A DNA stretch of 64,000 nucleotides, from NCBI RefSeq assembly GCF_003984645.1, contig NZ_RWKI01000011.1, positions 1 to 64,000 of the forward strand, written 5' to 3'. Source of the stretch: Variovorax sp. MHTC-1. Its GTDB lineage: Bacteria > Pseudomonadota > Gammaproteobacteria > Burkholderiales > Burkholderiaceae_C. The stretch's first letter is position 1; each line of letters opens with the position of its first letter. This document shows positions 46,864 through 56,196 of the stretch, one piece after another. The notes below the pieces were generated by a model. The model had not been told where the DNA came from and did no database searches. It was given only the letters and a program-made list of their open reading frames with translations. A program made the translations under genes and the position numbers.

Positions 46864-47481
46864 GTGTCGATCTACGAACTGAAGCCGCGATTCCAGGCCC
46901 TGCTGCGGCCTCTGGTCGTGCGTCTGCACGCCATGGGCGTCACGGCCAACCAGGTCACGATAGCGGCCTGCGCGATCTCGGTCGCGCTCGGCCTCTGGCT
47001 CTTCTTCGCCGCGCCCTCCCCGGCCGCCTTCGCGCTGATCCCGCTCTGGATGTTCCTTCGCATGGCCTTCAATGCGATCGACGGCATGCTGGCGCGCGAG
47101 CACAACCAGCAGAGCGCGCTCGGTGCCTTTTTGAACGAGCTGACCGACGTGCTGTCCGACGCCGCGCTCTACCTGCCCTTCGCGCTGGTCGCGCCTTTCA
47201 GCCCCTTCTGGGTCGGCACCGTGATCGTGCTCGCGGGCCTCTGCGAATTCACGGGCGCGCTGGGCCCGACGGTGGGCGCCTCGCGCCGCTACGACGGCCC
47301 GCTCGGCAAGAGCGACCGCGCCTTCGTGTTCGGTGCGCTGGGTCTCTACGTCGCGCTCGGCGGACCGCTGCCGGCCTGGAGCGCATGGCTCATGCCGATC
47401 GTCGCGATGCTGGTGGCCTGGACCGTCGTCAACCGCATCCGCCGCGCGCTGTTCGAAGCCGCCGCCGCAGCCCGCACCTGA
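46864..47481 (+). CDS. CDP-alcohol phosphatidyltransferase (YnbA-like)
   Basis: 205 aa from GTG at 46864 ([10 protein letters not shown]), preceded by GAGGAGGG. Several membrane helices. The CDP-alcohol transferase signature is present with two changes: Asn70 and Asn91 replace the first and third Asp, while Asp73-Gly, Ala77-Arg78, Gly87 and Asp95 remain ([19 protein letters not shown]). As I recall, E. coli YnbA carries the same Asn variants and begins in the same way. It should join a CDP-activated lipid to an alcohol. First gene of the lipid operon, divergent from ruvB. Confidence 0.88.
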   Translation: MSIYELKPRFQALLRPLVVRLHAMGVTANQVTIAACAISVALGLWLFFAAPSPAAFALIPLWMFLRMAFNAIDGMLAREHNQQSALGAFLNELTDVLSDAALYLPFALVAPFSPFWVGTVIVLAGLCEFTGALGPTVGASRRYDGPLGKSDRAFVFGALGLYVALGGPLPAWSAWLMPIVAMLVAWTVVNRIRRALFEAAAAART

Positions 47482-47495
47482 GACGAGAAACCCGA

Positions 47496-49256
47496 ATGAC
47501 AGAAGCCCGCGTGCCGCACGAACACCACTTCAACACGCACGACGGGGTGTCGCTGTTCTATCGGCACTGGCCGGCGACCGGCGCCGCGCCGCGGGGCGCC
47601 ATCGTGCTGTTCCACCGCGGCCACGAGCACGGCGCGCGTATGGCACACCTGGTCGACGAGCTCGATCTGCCGGATTTCGATTTCTTCGCATGGGACGCGC
47701 GCGGCCACGGCAAGTCTCCGGGCCAGCGCGGCTACAGCCCGAGCTTCGCGACCTCGGTGCGCGACGTGCAGACCTTCATCCAGCACATCGCCAGCGCGCA
47801 CGGCGTACCGCCCGAGGACATCCACGTGATCGCGCAGAGCGTGGGCGCGGTGCTGGTCGCGACCTGGGCGCACGACTACGCGCCCCGGGTGCGCGGGCTG
47901 ACGCTGGCCTCGCCGGCCTTCAAGGTCAAGCTCTACGTGCCCTTTGCGCGCGCTGGGCTGGGCCTCATGCACAAGCTGCGCGGGCTGTTCTTCGTCAACA
48001 GCTACGTGAAGGCGAAGTTCCTCACGCACGACCCCGCGCGCATCGCGAGCTACGAAAACGATCCGCTGATCTCGCGGCCGATCGCGGTCAACATCCTGCT
48101 CGGCCTCTACGAAGCGGCCGATCGCGTGGTGGCGGATGCCAATGCGATCACGCTGCCGGTGCATCTGCTGATTTCCGGCGCGGACTGGGTGGTGCATCAC
48201 CAGCCGCAGCACACGTTTTTCGACCGCGTCGGCAGCGCGATCAAGACGAAGACGGAGCTGCCCGGCTTCTTCCACGACACGCTGGGCGAGAAGGATCGCG
48301 CACCCGCGGTGCAGGCGATCCGCGCATTCATCCTGCGCCTGTTCGACGAGGCGCCGCAAGCCGTCGACCTGCGCTCGGCGCACCAGAGCGGCGAGACCGC
48401 CGATGAATCGCGCGCGCTCGTCGAGCCGCTGTCTCCGTGGTCGCCGCGCGGCGCCTACTGGGCGATCACCCGTGGCAGCCTGCGCTTTGGTGGCCTGCTG
48501 TCGCGCGGCGTCGAGCTGGGACACCAGACGGGCTTCGACTCGGGCAGCACGCTCGACTACGTCTATCGCAACGAGCCCAGAGGCGCCGGCCCGATCGGCC
48601 GCGCCATCGACAGGACCTATCTCGATTCCATCGGCTGGCGCGGCATCCGTCAGCGCAAGATCCACGTCGAAGAGTTGCTCTGCGAAGCGATGGAACGGCT
48701 GGCCGAGAAGCACCGCGAAGTGCGTCTGATGGACATCGCCGCCGGCCACGGCCGCTATGTGCTCGATGCGGTGCAGGCCAGCCCGGTCAAGGCCAGTTCG
48801 ATCCTCCTGCGCGACTACAGCGACATCAACGTGCGCGACGGCCGCGCGCTGATCGCAGAGAAGGGCCTGGAAGACGTCGCGCAGTTCGTTCAGGCCGACG
48901 CCTTCGATCGCCTGAGTCTCGCGAGCGTGCTGCCGCGGCCCACGCTGGCGGTGGTGTCGGGCCTCTACGAGCTCTTCCCCGACAACGAGATGGTGAGCCG
49001 CTCGCTGGCCGGCGTCGGCGATGCGGTCGAGGACGGCGGCTACCTGGTCTATACCGGCCAGCCCTGGCACCCGCAACTGGAGATGATCGCGCGCGCCCTC
49101 ACCAGCCACCGCCAGGGCGAGGCCTGGGTGATGCGGCGGCGCACGCAGGCCGAGATGGACCAACTGGTGGAGGCGGCGGGTTTTCGCAAGATCGACCAGC
49201 GCATCGACGAATGGGGCATCTTCACGGTCTCGCTGGCCATCCGCACCGGTCCATGA
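47496..49256 (+). CDS. Alpha/beta hydrolase-methyltransferase fusion (YnbC-like)
   Basis: 586 aa from ATG at 47496. N-terminal lysophospholipase-type hydrolase (about 10-290) with HRGHEHGAR, WDARGHGKSPG and nucleophile Ser115 in AQSVGA; a probable acid in SGADWVVHH and His in PGFFHDT. C-terminal half (about 390-586) is a class I SAM methyltransferase, motif I MDIAAGHGRYVLDA near 410. The order and fusion match E. coli YnbC. Likely trims or methylates a lipid head group or chain; substrate unknown. Overlaps the next gene by 4 bp. Confidence 0.85.
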   Translation: MTEARVPHEHHFNTHDGVSLFYRHWPATGAAPRGAIVLFHRGHEHGARMAHLVDELDLPDFDFFAWDARGHGKSPGQRGYSPSFATSVRDVQTFIQHIASAHGVPPEDIHVIAQSVGAVLVATWAHDYAPRVRGLTLASPAFKVKLYVPFARAGLGLMHKLRGLFFVNSYVKAKFLTHDPARIASYENDPLISRPIAVNILLGLYEAADRVVADANAITLPVHLLISGADWVVHHQPQHTFFDRVGSAIKTKTELPGFFHDTLGEKDRAPAVQAIRAFILRLFDEAPQAVDLRSAHQSGETADESRALVEPLSPWSPRGAYWAITRGSLRFGGLLSRGVELGHQTGFDSGSTLDYVYRNEPRGAGPIGRAIDRTYLDSIGWRGIRQRKIHVEELLCEAMERLAEKHREVRLMDIAAGHGRYVLDAVQASPVKASSILLRDYSDINVRDGRALIAEKGLEDVAQFVQADAFDRLSLASVLPRPTLAVVSGLYELFPDNEMVSRSLAGVGDAVEDGGYLVYTGQPWHPQLEMIARALTSHRQGEAWVMRRRTQAEMDQLVEAAGFRKIDQRIDEWGIFTVSLAIRTGP

Positions 49257-50587
49257 AACCCGTGCGCGGACCACGGCCCTGGAAGCGCGCCGCCGCCTGG
49301 CTGGCGCTGCTCGGTCCTCTGTTCTATGCCACCTACGGCTTCGCCAACTGGTGGGCCGCGACGCGCACCCATGTGCCGGTGCTGGTGTTCGAGTGGGAGC
49401 GGGGCGTGCCCTTCTGGCCCTGGACCATCTTCCCGTACTGGACCATCAATGCCTTCTATGCGCTCTCGCTCTACCTCGCGCGCGACCGCCACACGCTGGA
49501 CCGGCATGCGGCACGGCTGCTGACGGCGCAGGCCGTTGCAGTGAGCTGCTTCATCCTCTGGCCGCTGCGCTTCAGTTTCGGCCAGCCGGCAGTCGAGGGC
49601 GCGCCGGCCTTCCTGTTCGATGCGCTGCGCGGCTTCGACCAGCCCTTCAACCAGGCGCCCTCGCTGCACATCGCGCTGGCCGTGATCCTGTGGGACTGGT
49701 ACCGGCGCCTGCTCCACGCGCGCTGGTTGCGCGCGCCGCTGCATGTCTGGGCCTTCGCGATCTGCGCCTCGGTGCTCACCACCTGGCAGCACCACTTCAT
49801 CGACATTCCCACCGGCGCTCTGCTGGGCCTGTTCTGCGTTTGGCTCTGGCCGCTCGAACGCGTACTGGCGATGCCGCGGGCCTGGCGACTCGCGCGCGAT
49901 CCGCAGCGCTGGAAGCTGGCCGGCTCCTACGCAGCCGGCGCGCTGCTCTTCTTCGCTGCTGCCCTCCACATGCGCGGCGTCCCGCTCTGGCTGATGTGGC
50001 CAGCCTTGTCGCTCGCGCTGGTGGCGCTGAACTATGCGGGCCTGGACGCACGCGGCTTCCAGATGGACCGCGAGGGCCGCATGCAGTGGGCCGCGCGCTG
50101 GCTGTTCGCGCCCTACCGCCTCGGCGCCGCCGTCAACGCCTGGCTCTGGACACGGCGACTGCCCGCTTCAGTCGAAGTGGCGCCGGGGCTGCGCCTCGGC
50201 CGTCTGCCGACGCGCGGCGAATGGGAGGCGGCGGGACGGCCGCGGCTGCTGAGCCTCTGCGCCGAACTGCAGACGCTGCCGGTGCCCGGCGCACGCTGCG
50301 TGCCGATGCTCGACCTCACCGTGCCGACGGCACTGCGGCTGCAGCGCGCCGTTGCCGTCGTCGAGGGCCAGCGCCGCAGCGGCCAGGCGGTGTGGGTCTG
50401 CTGCGCGCTCGGCTTCTCGCGCAGCGCGGCTTCGGTGATCGGCTGGCTCGGGCTTCACGGCGCCGCCGGCACGATGGCGGGCGCGCACGAGGTGGTGCGT
50501 CGCGCGCGCCCGCAGATCGTGCTGCGCCCGGCCTGGCTCGCCGCGCTCGATCGATTGGCCACCTCGGGAAAGACTCGCGATGAATGA
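49253..50587 (+). CDS. PAP2 phosphatase / dual-specificity phosphatase fusion (YnbD-like)
   Basis: 444 aa. N-terminal membrane part of ~270 residues with PAP2-type motifs PSLHIAL (~136) and HHFIDIPTGALLG (~180), several helices; C-terminal soluble dual-specificity phosphatase domain with the CX5R loop Cys384-ALGFS-Arg390. The same two-domain design is seen in E. coli YnbD. The cysteine phosphatase domain suggests removal of phosphate from a phospholipid intermediate, as PTPMT1 does for PGP; that is inference. ATG lies inside the YnbC-like stop (ATGA). Confidence 0.85.
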   Translation: MKPVRGPRPWKRAAAWLALLGPLFYATYGFANWWAATRTHVPVLVFEWERGVPFWPWTIFPYWTINAFYALSLYLARDRHTLDRHAARLLTAQAVAVSCFILWPLRFSFGQPAVEGAPAFLFDALRGFDQPFNQAPSLHIALAVILWDWYRRLLHARWLRAPLHVWAFAICASVLTTWQHHFIDIPTGALLGLFCVWLWPLERVLAMPRAWRLARDPQRWKLAGSYAAGALLFFAAALHMRGVPLWLMWPALSLALVALNYAGLDARGFQMDREGRMQWAARWLFAPYRLGAAVNAWLWTRRLPASVEVAPGLRLGRLPTRGEWEAAGRPRLLSLCAELQTLPVPGARCVPMLDLTVPTALRLQRAVAVVEGQRRSGQAVWVCCALGFSRSAASVIGWLGLHGAAGTMAGAHEVVRRARPQIVLRPAWLAALDRLATSGKTRDE

Positions 50588-51017
50588 AGACAACGACCGC
50601 GCACTGTGCTCAGCCACGGCCGGGTTGCTGCGTGCCAGCGAGGCGCTCGCCTTTTGGGGCCTTGCCCTCTCCTTCATTTCGGCCCTGGTGCTGGCCCTGA
50701 CCGGTCGCTCGCTGGGCTCGGCCGCCTGGATCGCCTACGCGGCCGTCACGCTGATCGGGCTGCCGGAACGCTATCTCGCGCTGCGGCTGCGACTCGACGC
50801 CACGCTGTTCGACGGCCTCGCGAAAGCGACGATCGCATCGCTGCCCTCGATGGACCGCGCGCTCGAGCAGCTCGGCCTGCGGCGCAATGCCGACGCGTCG
50901 CGCCCGCTGGCCGACCGCGTGCTCGGCAGCCGCCAACTGATGCAGCGCCACGGCATCGCCGTCATCGCGCAGACCATCGTCTTCGCGATGGCGCTTGCGA
51001 TGCAGGACTGGCGCTGA
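50580..51017 (+). CDS. Small two-helix membrane protein of the lipid operon
   Basis: 145 aa, overlapping the previous gene by 8 bp. Two hydrophobic segments at about 22-42 and 47-62, then a soluble tail with a final hydrophobic stretch (GIAVIAQTIVFAMALAM, ~124-140). No family recognised. Tight position inside the operon argues for a role as accessory or scaffold to the lipid enzymes. No counterpart in the four-gene E. coli ynb set is known to me. Confidence 0.75.
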   Translation: MNEDNDRALCSATAGLLRASEALAFWGLALSFISALVLALTGRSLGSAAWIAYAAVTLIGLPERYLALRLRLDATLFDGLAKATIASLPSMDRALEQLGLRRNADASRPLADRVLGSRQLMQRHGIAVIAQTIVFAMALAMQDWR

Positions 51018-51046
51018 GGCCCACGCATGAATCCCGAGGAGTTGTC

Positions 51047-51742
51047 ATGAGTTCTTCGTTAGAACCGGGCGGCCTGCGCAAGGCGGCGGCCATTGCCTGC
51101 GCCTGGCTGATCGTCGTCTTCGCCAAGCTCCTGACCGGCGTGCGCGCCATCTGGGCCGGCACCGCCCCGAAGGCCGAGCAGACGCTCTACTTCGCCAACC
51201 ACACCAGCCATGGCGACTTCGTGCTGCTGTGGGCCACGCTGCCGCCGGACCTGCGCGCGCTCACGCGGCCGGTGGCAGGACAGGACTACTGGGAAGCATC
51301 GCCGCTGCGCCGCTTCATCGGCCGTGACGTGTTCAACGCGTTGATGATCCGCCGCGACGGCAAAGGCGCCGGCGGCGGCGAAGCGGCCAACCCGGTCGAC
51401 CAGATGACGGACGCGCTGCGCTCCGGCGACTCGCTGATCATGTTTCCCGAAGGCACGCGCAACATCGGCGAAGAGGTGCTGCTGCCGCTCAAGAGCGGGC
51501 TCTACCACCTGGCCCGCGCCTGCCCGCAGGTGCGGCTGGTGCCGGTGTGGATCGAGAACCTCAAGCGCGTGCTGCCCAAGGGCACGCTGGTGCCGATCCC
51601 GCTCGCCTGCAGCGTGCGCTACGGCGCGCCGATCAGCCTGGCCGAAGGCGAGGACAAGAACGCGTTCATTGCGCGGGCGCGCGCAGCGATGCTCGACCTG
51701 CGGCCCGAGTACGACCGTGCGGAAGAGATCTCGCCATCATGA
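51047..51742 (+). CDS. 1-acylglycerol-3-phosphate acyltransferase-like protein
   Basis: 231 aa from ATG at 51047, with GAGGAG 5 nt upstream. HX4D motif in NHTSHGDF (~50-57) and FPEGTR (~125). One N-terminal hydrophobic helix. PlsC-type fold but distinct in sequence from the plsC at 7.8 kb. In this operon it may make a dedicated phosphatidic acid for the CDP-diglyceride synthase that follows. Overlaps that gene by 4 bp. Confidence 0.83.
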   Translation: MSSSLEPGGLRKAAAIACAWLIVVFAKLLTGVRAIWAGTAPKAEQTLYFANHTSHGDFVLLWATLPPDLRALTRPVAGQDYWEASPLRRFIGRDVFNALMIRRDGKGAGGGEAANPVDQMTDALRSGDSLIMFPEGTRNIGEEVLLPLKSGLYHLARACPQVRLVPVWIENLKRVLPKGTLVPIPLACSVRYGAPISLAEGEDKNAFIARARAAMLDLRPEYDRAEEISPS

Positions 51743-52692
51743 ACATCTCTGCCGCCACCCAGACCACGCTCGCGCTCTTCGGCGGCGTCGCCGGCGTGCT
51801 GATCCTCGCCTCGGCCATCGGCGCGCTGCTCAAGTGGCGCGTGGCGCAGGGCCTGCCGCATTCGGTGATCGACAACCTGAACTCGCGCGTCAACGCGTGG
51901 TGGATCATGGTCGCGGTGATCGGCGTTGCCTTCGCGTTCGGCAAGGGCGGCGTGATCGTGTTGTTCTACCTGATCTCGTTCTACGCCCTGCGCGAGTTCA
52001 TGAGCCTGGCCTACACGCGGCGCGGCGACCACCATGCGATCGCGCTGGCCTTCTTCGTCGCCCTGCCGGTGCAGTACTTCCTGATTTGGATCGAGTGGTA
52101 CGGGCTCTACTCGATCTTTATTCCGGTCTACGCCTTCCTGGTGCTGCCGATCCTCGCCGCCGTGGGCGGCGACACCAAGCGCTTCCTCGAGCGCACGTCC
52201 AAGGTGCAATGGGGACTGATGGTCTGCGTGTTCTGCATCAGCCACGTGCCGGCGCTGCTCACCTTGCAGATTCCCGGCTTCGAGGGCCGCAACCTGCTGC
52301 TGATCGCCTTCCTCGTGATCGTGGTTCAGGGCAGCGACGTGCTGCAGTACGTTTGGGGCAAGCTCCTCGGCCGGCGCAAGGTGGCGCCCGAGCTCTCGCC
52401 GTCGAAGACCTGGGAAGGCCTGGTCGGCGGCGTCGCCAGCGCCACAGCGCTGGGCGCCGCACTCTACTGGGCCACGCCCTTCAACCCGTGGCAGGCGGCG
52501 CTGATGGCGCTGACCATCTGCGTGATGGGCTTCTTCGGCGGGCTCGTGATGTCGGCCATCAAGCGCGACCGCGGCGTGAAGGACTGGGGCACGATGATCG
52601 AAGGGCATGGCGGCATGCTCGACCGGCTCGACTCGGTGATCTTCGCGGCGCCGATCTACTTTCACGCCCTCCGCTACTGGTGGGTGCCGTAG
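51739..52692 (+). CDS. CDP-diglyceride synthase family protein (YnbB-like)
   Basis: 317 aa polytopic membrane protein with about eight helices. The C-terminal CdsA signature is complete (about 271-297): SAIKRDRGVKD, then EGHGGMLDRLD. It activates phosphatidic acid with CTP. Many species keep a housekeeping cdsA elsewhere; this second copy ends an operon with a transferase, so the CDP-lipid is probably made for local use. Convergent with ruvA (2-bp gap). Confidence 0.87.
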   Translation: MNISAATQTTLALFGGVAGVLILASAIGALLKWRVAQGLPHSVIDNLNSRVNAWWIMVAVIGVAFAFGKGGVIVLFYLISFYALREFMSLAYTRRGDHHAIALAFFVALPVQYFLIWIEWYGLYSIFIPVYAFLVLPILAAVGGDTKRFLERTSKVQWGLMVCVFCISHVPALLTLQIPGFEGRNLLLIAFLVIVVQGSDVLQYVWGKLLGRRKVAPELSPSKTWEGLVGGVASATALGAALYWATPFNPWQAALMALTICVMGFFGGLVMSAIKRDRGVKDWGTMIEGHGGMLDRLDSVIFAAPIYFHALRYWWVP

Positions 52693-52694
52693 CC

Positions 52695-53267
52695 CTACTT
52701 GGCCAGCGCCTTCAGCGCCAGCTTGATCCCCTCGCCCACCGCCACGTCCTTGGGCAAGGCCTTGAGCGAGGCGGCGGCCTCCTTGTCGCTGTAGCCCAGC
52801 GCCACCAGCGCCTGAAGGATGTCGGCCTGCGCGTCCGTCGCCGCATGCGCAGGCATGCCGATGTCGGCACCCAGCTTGCCCTTGAGTTCGAGCAGCAGCC
52901 GCTCGGCAGTCTTCTTGCCGATGCCGGGGATCTTCACCAGGCGCCCGGCGTCCTGCAGCGTGATGGCTTGCGCGAGCTCGGCCACGCTGAGGCCGGAGAG
53001 CACGCCCAGGGCCATGCGCGGGCCGACGCCCGAGATCTTGATGAGCTGGCGGAATGTGGCGCGCTCGTCGGCGCTGCCGAAGCCGTAGAGCACCTGCGCG
53101 TCCTCGCGCACCACGAAGTGCGTGAGCAGCGAAACGCGCTCGCCGGTGGACGGCAGGTTGTAGAAGGTGCTCATCGGCACGTCGACCTCGTAGCCGACAC
53201 CGTTGCAGTCCACCACTACCTGCGGCGGATTGCGTTCGGCCAGGATGCCGGTGAGTTTGCCTATCAT
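52695..53267 (-). CDS. ruvA: Holliday junction DNA-binding subunit RuvA
   Basis: 190 aa, full length ([13 protein letters not shown]). OB-fold N-terminal domain, two helix-hairpin-helix motifs ([31 protein letters not shown]) and C-terminal domain III that contacts RuvB. Only 34 bp separate its start from that of divergent phoH. ruvB is not adjacent. Confidence 0.96.
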   Translation of the reverse strand: MIGKLTGILAERNPPQVVVDCNGVGYEVDVPMSTFYNLPSTGERVSLLTHFVVREDAQVLYGFGSADERATFRQLIKISGVGPRMALGVLSGLSVAELAQAITLQDAGRLVKIPGIGKKTAERLLLELKGKLGADIGMPAHAATDAQADILQALVALGYSDKEAAASLKALPKDVAVGEGIKLALKALAK

Positions 53268-53301
53268 GGGTGCCCTTCTCGCTTTTTGAATTGAAATCCG
53301 C

Positions 53302-54249
53302 GTGATTCTGCGACACACCTTCGCTCCGCCCAACAACACACGCCTGGGGCACCTCTGCGGGCCGCTCGACGCGCACCTGCGGCGCATCGAGGAGGCACTC
53401 AGCGTCAAGATCGCGCACCGGCACGAACAGTTCAAGTTCGACGGACCCAAGGTCAACGTGCAGCGCGCGATGGAAGTCCTGCAGGCGCTCTACGAGATCG
53501 CCCAGCGGCCGATCGACGCGGCCGTGGTACAGCTCACGCTGGCGGGCGACAGTTCGATGGGCGAGGCCGCGGACGGCGCCGTCACGCTCGCCACGCGCCG
53601 CGCCGACCTGCGTGCGCGCACGCCGAACCAGAGCGTCTACCTCGACAACATCGCGAACCACGACATCACGCTCGGCATCGGTCCCGCCGGCACCGGCAAA
53701 ACCTACCTCGCGGTGGCTTGCGCGGTCGATGCGCTGGAGCGCAGCGCGGTGCAGCGCATCGTGCTCACGCGGCCGGCGGTGGAGGCCGGCGAACGGCTCG
53801 GCTTCCTGCCCGGTGACCTGACGCAGAAGGTCGACCCCTACCTGCGGCCCTTGTACGACGCGCTCTACGACCTGATGGGTTTCGATCGCGTGCAAAAGGC
53901 CTTCGAGCGCAACACGCTGGAGATCGCACCGCTCGCCTTCATGCGCGGACGCACGCTCAACAACGCCTTCGTGATACTCGACGAAGCGCAGAACACCACG
54001 CCCGAGCAGATGAAGATGTTCCTCACGCGCATCGGCTTCGGCGCCAAGGCGGTGGTGACCGGCGACGTGAGCCAGATCGATCTGCCGAAGGCGCAACTCA
54101 GCGGCCTGATCGACGCCGAGCGCGTGCTCAAGCGCGTCAACGGCATCGCCATCACGCACTTCAACAGCGGCGACGTGGTGCGGCATCCGCTGGTGGCGCG
54201 GATCATCGATGCCTACGACGGCGCGCGCAAACGCACTTCGGCCCGCTGA
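53302..54249 (+). CDS. ybeZ: PhoH family ATPase (YbeZ-like)
   Basis: 315 aa starting at GTG. Walker [10 protein letters not shown] near 127 and Walker [21 protein letters not shown], with the motif [11 protein letters not shown]. PhoH/YbeZ is an RNA-linked NTPase that works with YbeY in ribosome and RNA quality control. Next to ybeY, which starts 1 nt after its stop. The 34-bp gap to ruvA leaves little room for separate promoters. Confidence 0.93.
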   Translation: MILRHTFAPPNNTRLGHLCGPLDAHLRRIEEALSVKIAHRHEQFKFDGPKVNVQRAMEVLQALYEIAQRPIDAAVVQLTLAGDSSMGEAADGAVTLATRRADLRARTPNQSVYLDNIANHDITLGIGPAGTGKTYLAVACAVDALERSAVQRIVLTRPAVEAGERLGFLPGDLTQKVDPYLRPLYDALYDLMGFDRVQKAFERNTLEIAPLAFMRGRTLNNAFVILDEAQNTTPEQMKMFLTRIGFGAKAVVTGDVSQIDLPKAQLSGLIDAERVLKRVNGIAITHFNSGDVVRHPLVARIIDAYDGARKRTSAR

Positions 54250-54250
54250 G

Positions 54251-54703
54251 ATGGCATTGGCGGACCTGAGCCTATCGCTGCAATTCGCGCGCTTCCGCGA
54301 GGTCGCGCGCCATCGCGCTGCGCTGCCGCGCCACCGGGTAGCGCGCTGGATTCGCCATGCGCTCGACGCCGACGGCGAGATCACCGTACGCATCGTCGAC
54401 GCCGAGGAAGGCCAGCAGCTCAACCGCGAGTTCCGCGGCAAGGACTATGCGACCAACGTGCTGACCTTCGACTATGCGCAGAGCCCCGTCGTGATGGCAG
54501 ATTTGGTGCTCTGCGCGCCGGTGGTCGAGCGCGAAGCGAAGGAACAGCGCAAGACGCTGGCGGCGCACTATGCGCACCTGCTGGTACACGGCACGCTGCA
54601 TGCGCAGGGCTGGGACCACGAGAGCGGCGAGGCCGATGCCGAGGCCATGGAGGCGCGCGAGATCGAGATCCTCGCGCGCTTCGGCATCAAGAACCCCTAC
54701 TGA
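54251..54703 (+). CDS. ybeY: Endoribonuclease YbeY (rRNA maturation factor)
   Basis: 150 aa from ATG at 54251. Zinc site [11 protein letters not shown] fits the family H-G-x-L-H-x2-G-x-D-H pattern exactly. Needed for 3' end maturation of 16S rRNA and 70S quality control. Coupled to the PhoH gene; convergent with dtd (3-bp gap). Confidence 0.96.
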   Translation: MALADLSLSLQFARFREVARHRAALPRHRVARWIRHALDADGEITVRIVDAEEGQQLNREFRGKDYATNVLTFDYAQSPVVMADLVLCAPVVEREAKEQRKTLAAHYAHLLVHGTLHAQGWDHESGEADAEAMEAREIEILARFGIKNPY

Positions 54704-54706
54704 AGC

Positions 54707-55150
54707 TCAAGACGAGATCTGCAGCGGAATGGTGACCGGCCCGTCGTTCACCAGCCGCACCTGCATGTCGGCGCCGAACTCGCCGGTAGCCACCACCGGA
54801 TGCGCGGCGCGCGCCCGGGCCACGAAGTACTCGTACAGCCGGCGCCCCTCGTCGGGCGGCGCCGCCTGCGTGAAGCTGGGGCGATTGCCGCCGCTCACGT
54901 CGGCCGCCAGCGTGAACTGGCTCACCACCAGCAGGCCACCGCCGATGTCCTGCACGCTGCGATTCATCTTGCCGGCCTCGTCCGAGAAGATGCGCAGCTT
55001 CAGGATCTTGGCGAGCAGGCGATCGGCAAGGACGTCACCGTCGCCGCGTTCCGCGCACAGCAGCACGAGCAGCCCTGCTTCGATGGCGCCGACGGTGCGG
55101 CCGCCGATGTCGACGCGCGCCTCGGCCACGCGCTGGAGCAGCGCCTTCAC
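54707..55150 (-). CDS. dtd: D-aminoacyl-tRNA deacylase
   Basis: 147 aa from GTG at 55150. Conserved SQFTLAAD (active-site) and NDGPVT motifs. Removes D-amino acids wrongly loaded on tRNA. The start overlaps the stop of the upstream cation exporter by 4 bp (GTGA), so the two are coupled though their functions are unrelated. Confidence 0.94.
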   Translation of the reverse strand: MKALLQRVAEARVDIGGRTVGAIEAGLLVLLCAERGDGDVLADRLLAKILKLRIFSDEAGKMNRSVQDIGGGLLVVSQFTLAADVSGGNRPSFTQAAPPDEGRRLYEYFVARARAAHPVVATGEFGADMQVRLVNDGPVTIPLQISS

Positions 55151-56103
55151 GCGTCGTCCTCGATCTGCGTGGCGCGCGCTTCCATGCCCAGCGGCAGCAA
55201 CTGGATGGTGACGCGCAGGCCGGGCACCGCATCCATCAGCGCCTGCTCGAGCGCATCGCGCAAGCCCGCTGCGCGCTCGAGCGACCAGTCGCCGGGCACG
55301 TGCATGTGCAGGTCGGCAAAGCGGCGCTGGCCGGCACGGCGTGTCGCGATGTCGTCGAAGCGAAGCTGCACGCCCTCGGGCACGCTGGCGGCAAAGCTTT
55401 CCAGCGTGGCGTGGAGCAGCGCCTGCGACTCGGGGTCGAGTGCCTCGTCCATCAGCCCCTGCGACGAGCGCCACACCAGCTTCACCCCCTCGCGCGCGAT
55501 GTTCAAGGCGACGCCGATCGCCAGCAGCGGATCGAGCCAGAGCCAGCCGGTCAGCCCGACCGCCGCGATGCCGATCACGACCCCGGCCGAAGTCCAGACG
55601 TCGGCGAGCAGATGCCGTGCATCGGCTTCCAGCGCAATGGAGCGATGCGTGCGCGCAGCCCGGAACAACGCGAAGGCCAATGCGGCATTGAAGCCCGAAC
55701 TGAGGATCGACAGCGCCAGGCCCCAGCCCAGCTGCTCGAGCGGCTCGGGCGAAAGCAGCCGTGCCACGGCCGCCCACAGGATGGCGATGGCCGCACCGAT
55801 GATCAGGATGCCTTCGAAGCCCGAAGAGAAGTACTCGGCCTTGTGATGGCCATAGGGATGGTCTTCATCGGCCGGCCGTGCGGCGATCGTGACCATCGCG
55901 AGCGCGAACATGGCGCTCGCCAGGTTCACGAAGGACTCCATGGCGTCCGAGATCAGGCCCATGGAGTTGGTCAGCCACCCGGCCGAGCCCTTGAGCACGA
56001 TCGTGACCAGCGCGACGGCGATCGAAATGCGCAGCAGCAAGCGCGGACTGAACGCGCCAGGCGACGGAGAACGACCGGTGGAAGACGAGGACAAACGAGA
56101 CAT
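55147..56103 (-). CDS. CDF cation diffusion facilitator (FieF-like)
   Basis: 318 aa, six membrane helices then a cytoplasmic domain. Metal-binding residues appear in helix 2 ([13 protein letters not shown]) and helix 5 (HLLADVWTS), and [10 protein letters not shown] is a family mark. No His-rich loop, unlike the DmeF at 44.7 kb. Exports Fe(II), Zn(II) or a related cation; specificity is not certain. Confidence 0.88.
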   Translation of the reverse strand: MSRLSSSSTGRSPSPGAFSPRLLLRISIAVALVTIVLKGSAGWLTNSMGLISDAMESFVNLASAMFALAMVTIAARPADEDHPYGHHKAEYFSSGFEGILIIGAAIAILWAAVARLLSPEPLEQLGWGLALSILSSGFNAALAFALFRAARTHRSIALEADARHLLADVWTSAGVVIGIAAVGLTGWLWLDPLLAIGVALNIAREGVKLVWRSSQGLMDEALDPESQALLHATLESFAASVPEGVQLRFDDIATRRAGQRRFADLHMHVPGDWSLERAAGLRDALEQALMDAVPGLRVTIQLLPLGMEARATQIEDDA

Positions 56104-56196
56104 GCGCCGCGGGAAGGTGGCGAATTATCGGGGCACGGCCGCGGTGCGCGGCTCGCTTACCATGTGCAGGAACACGAAACCCGGATAGGAGTGCGC

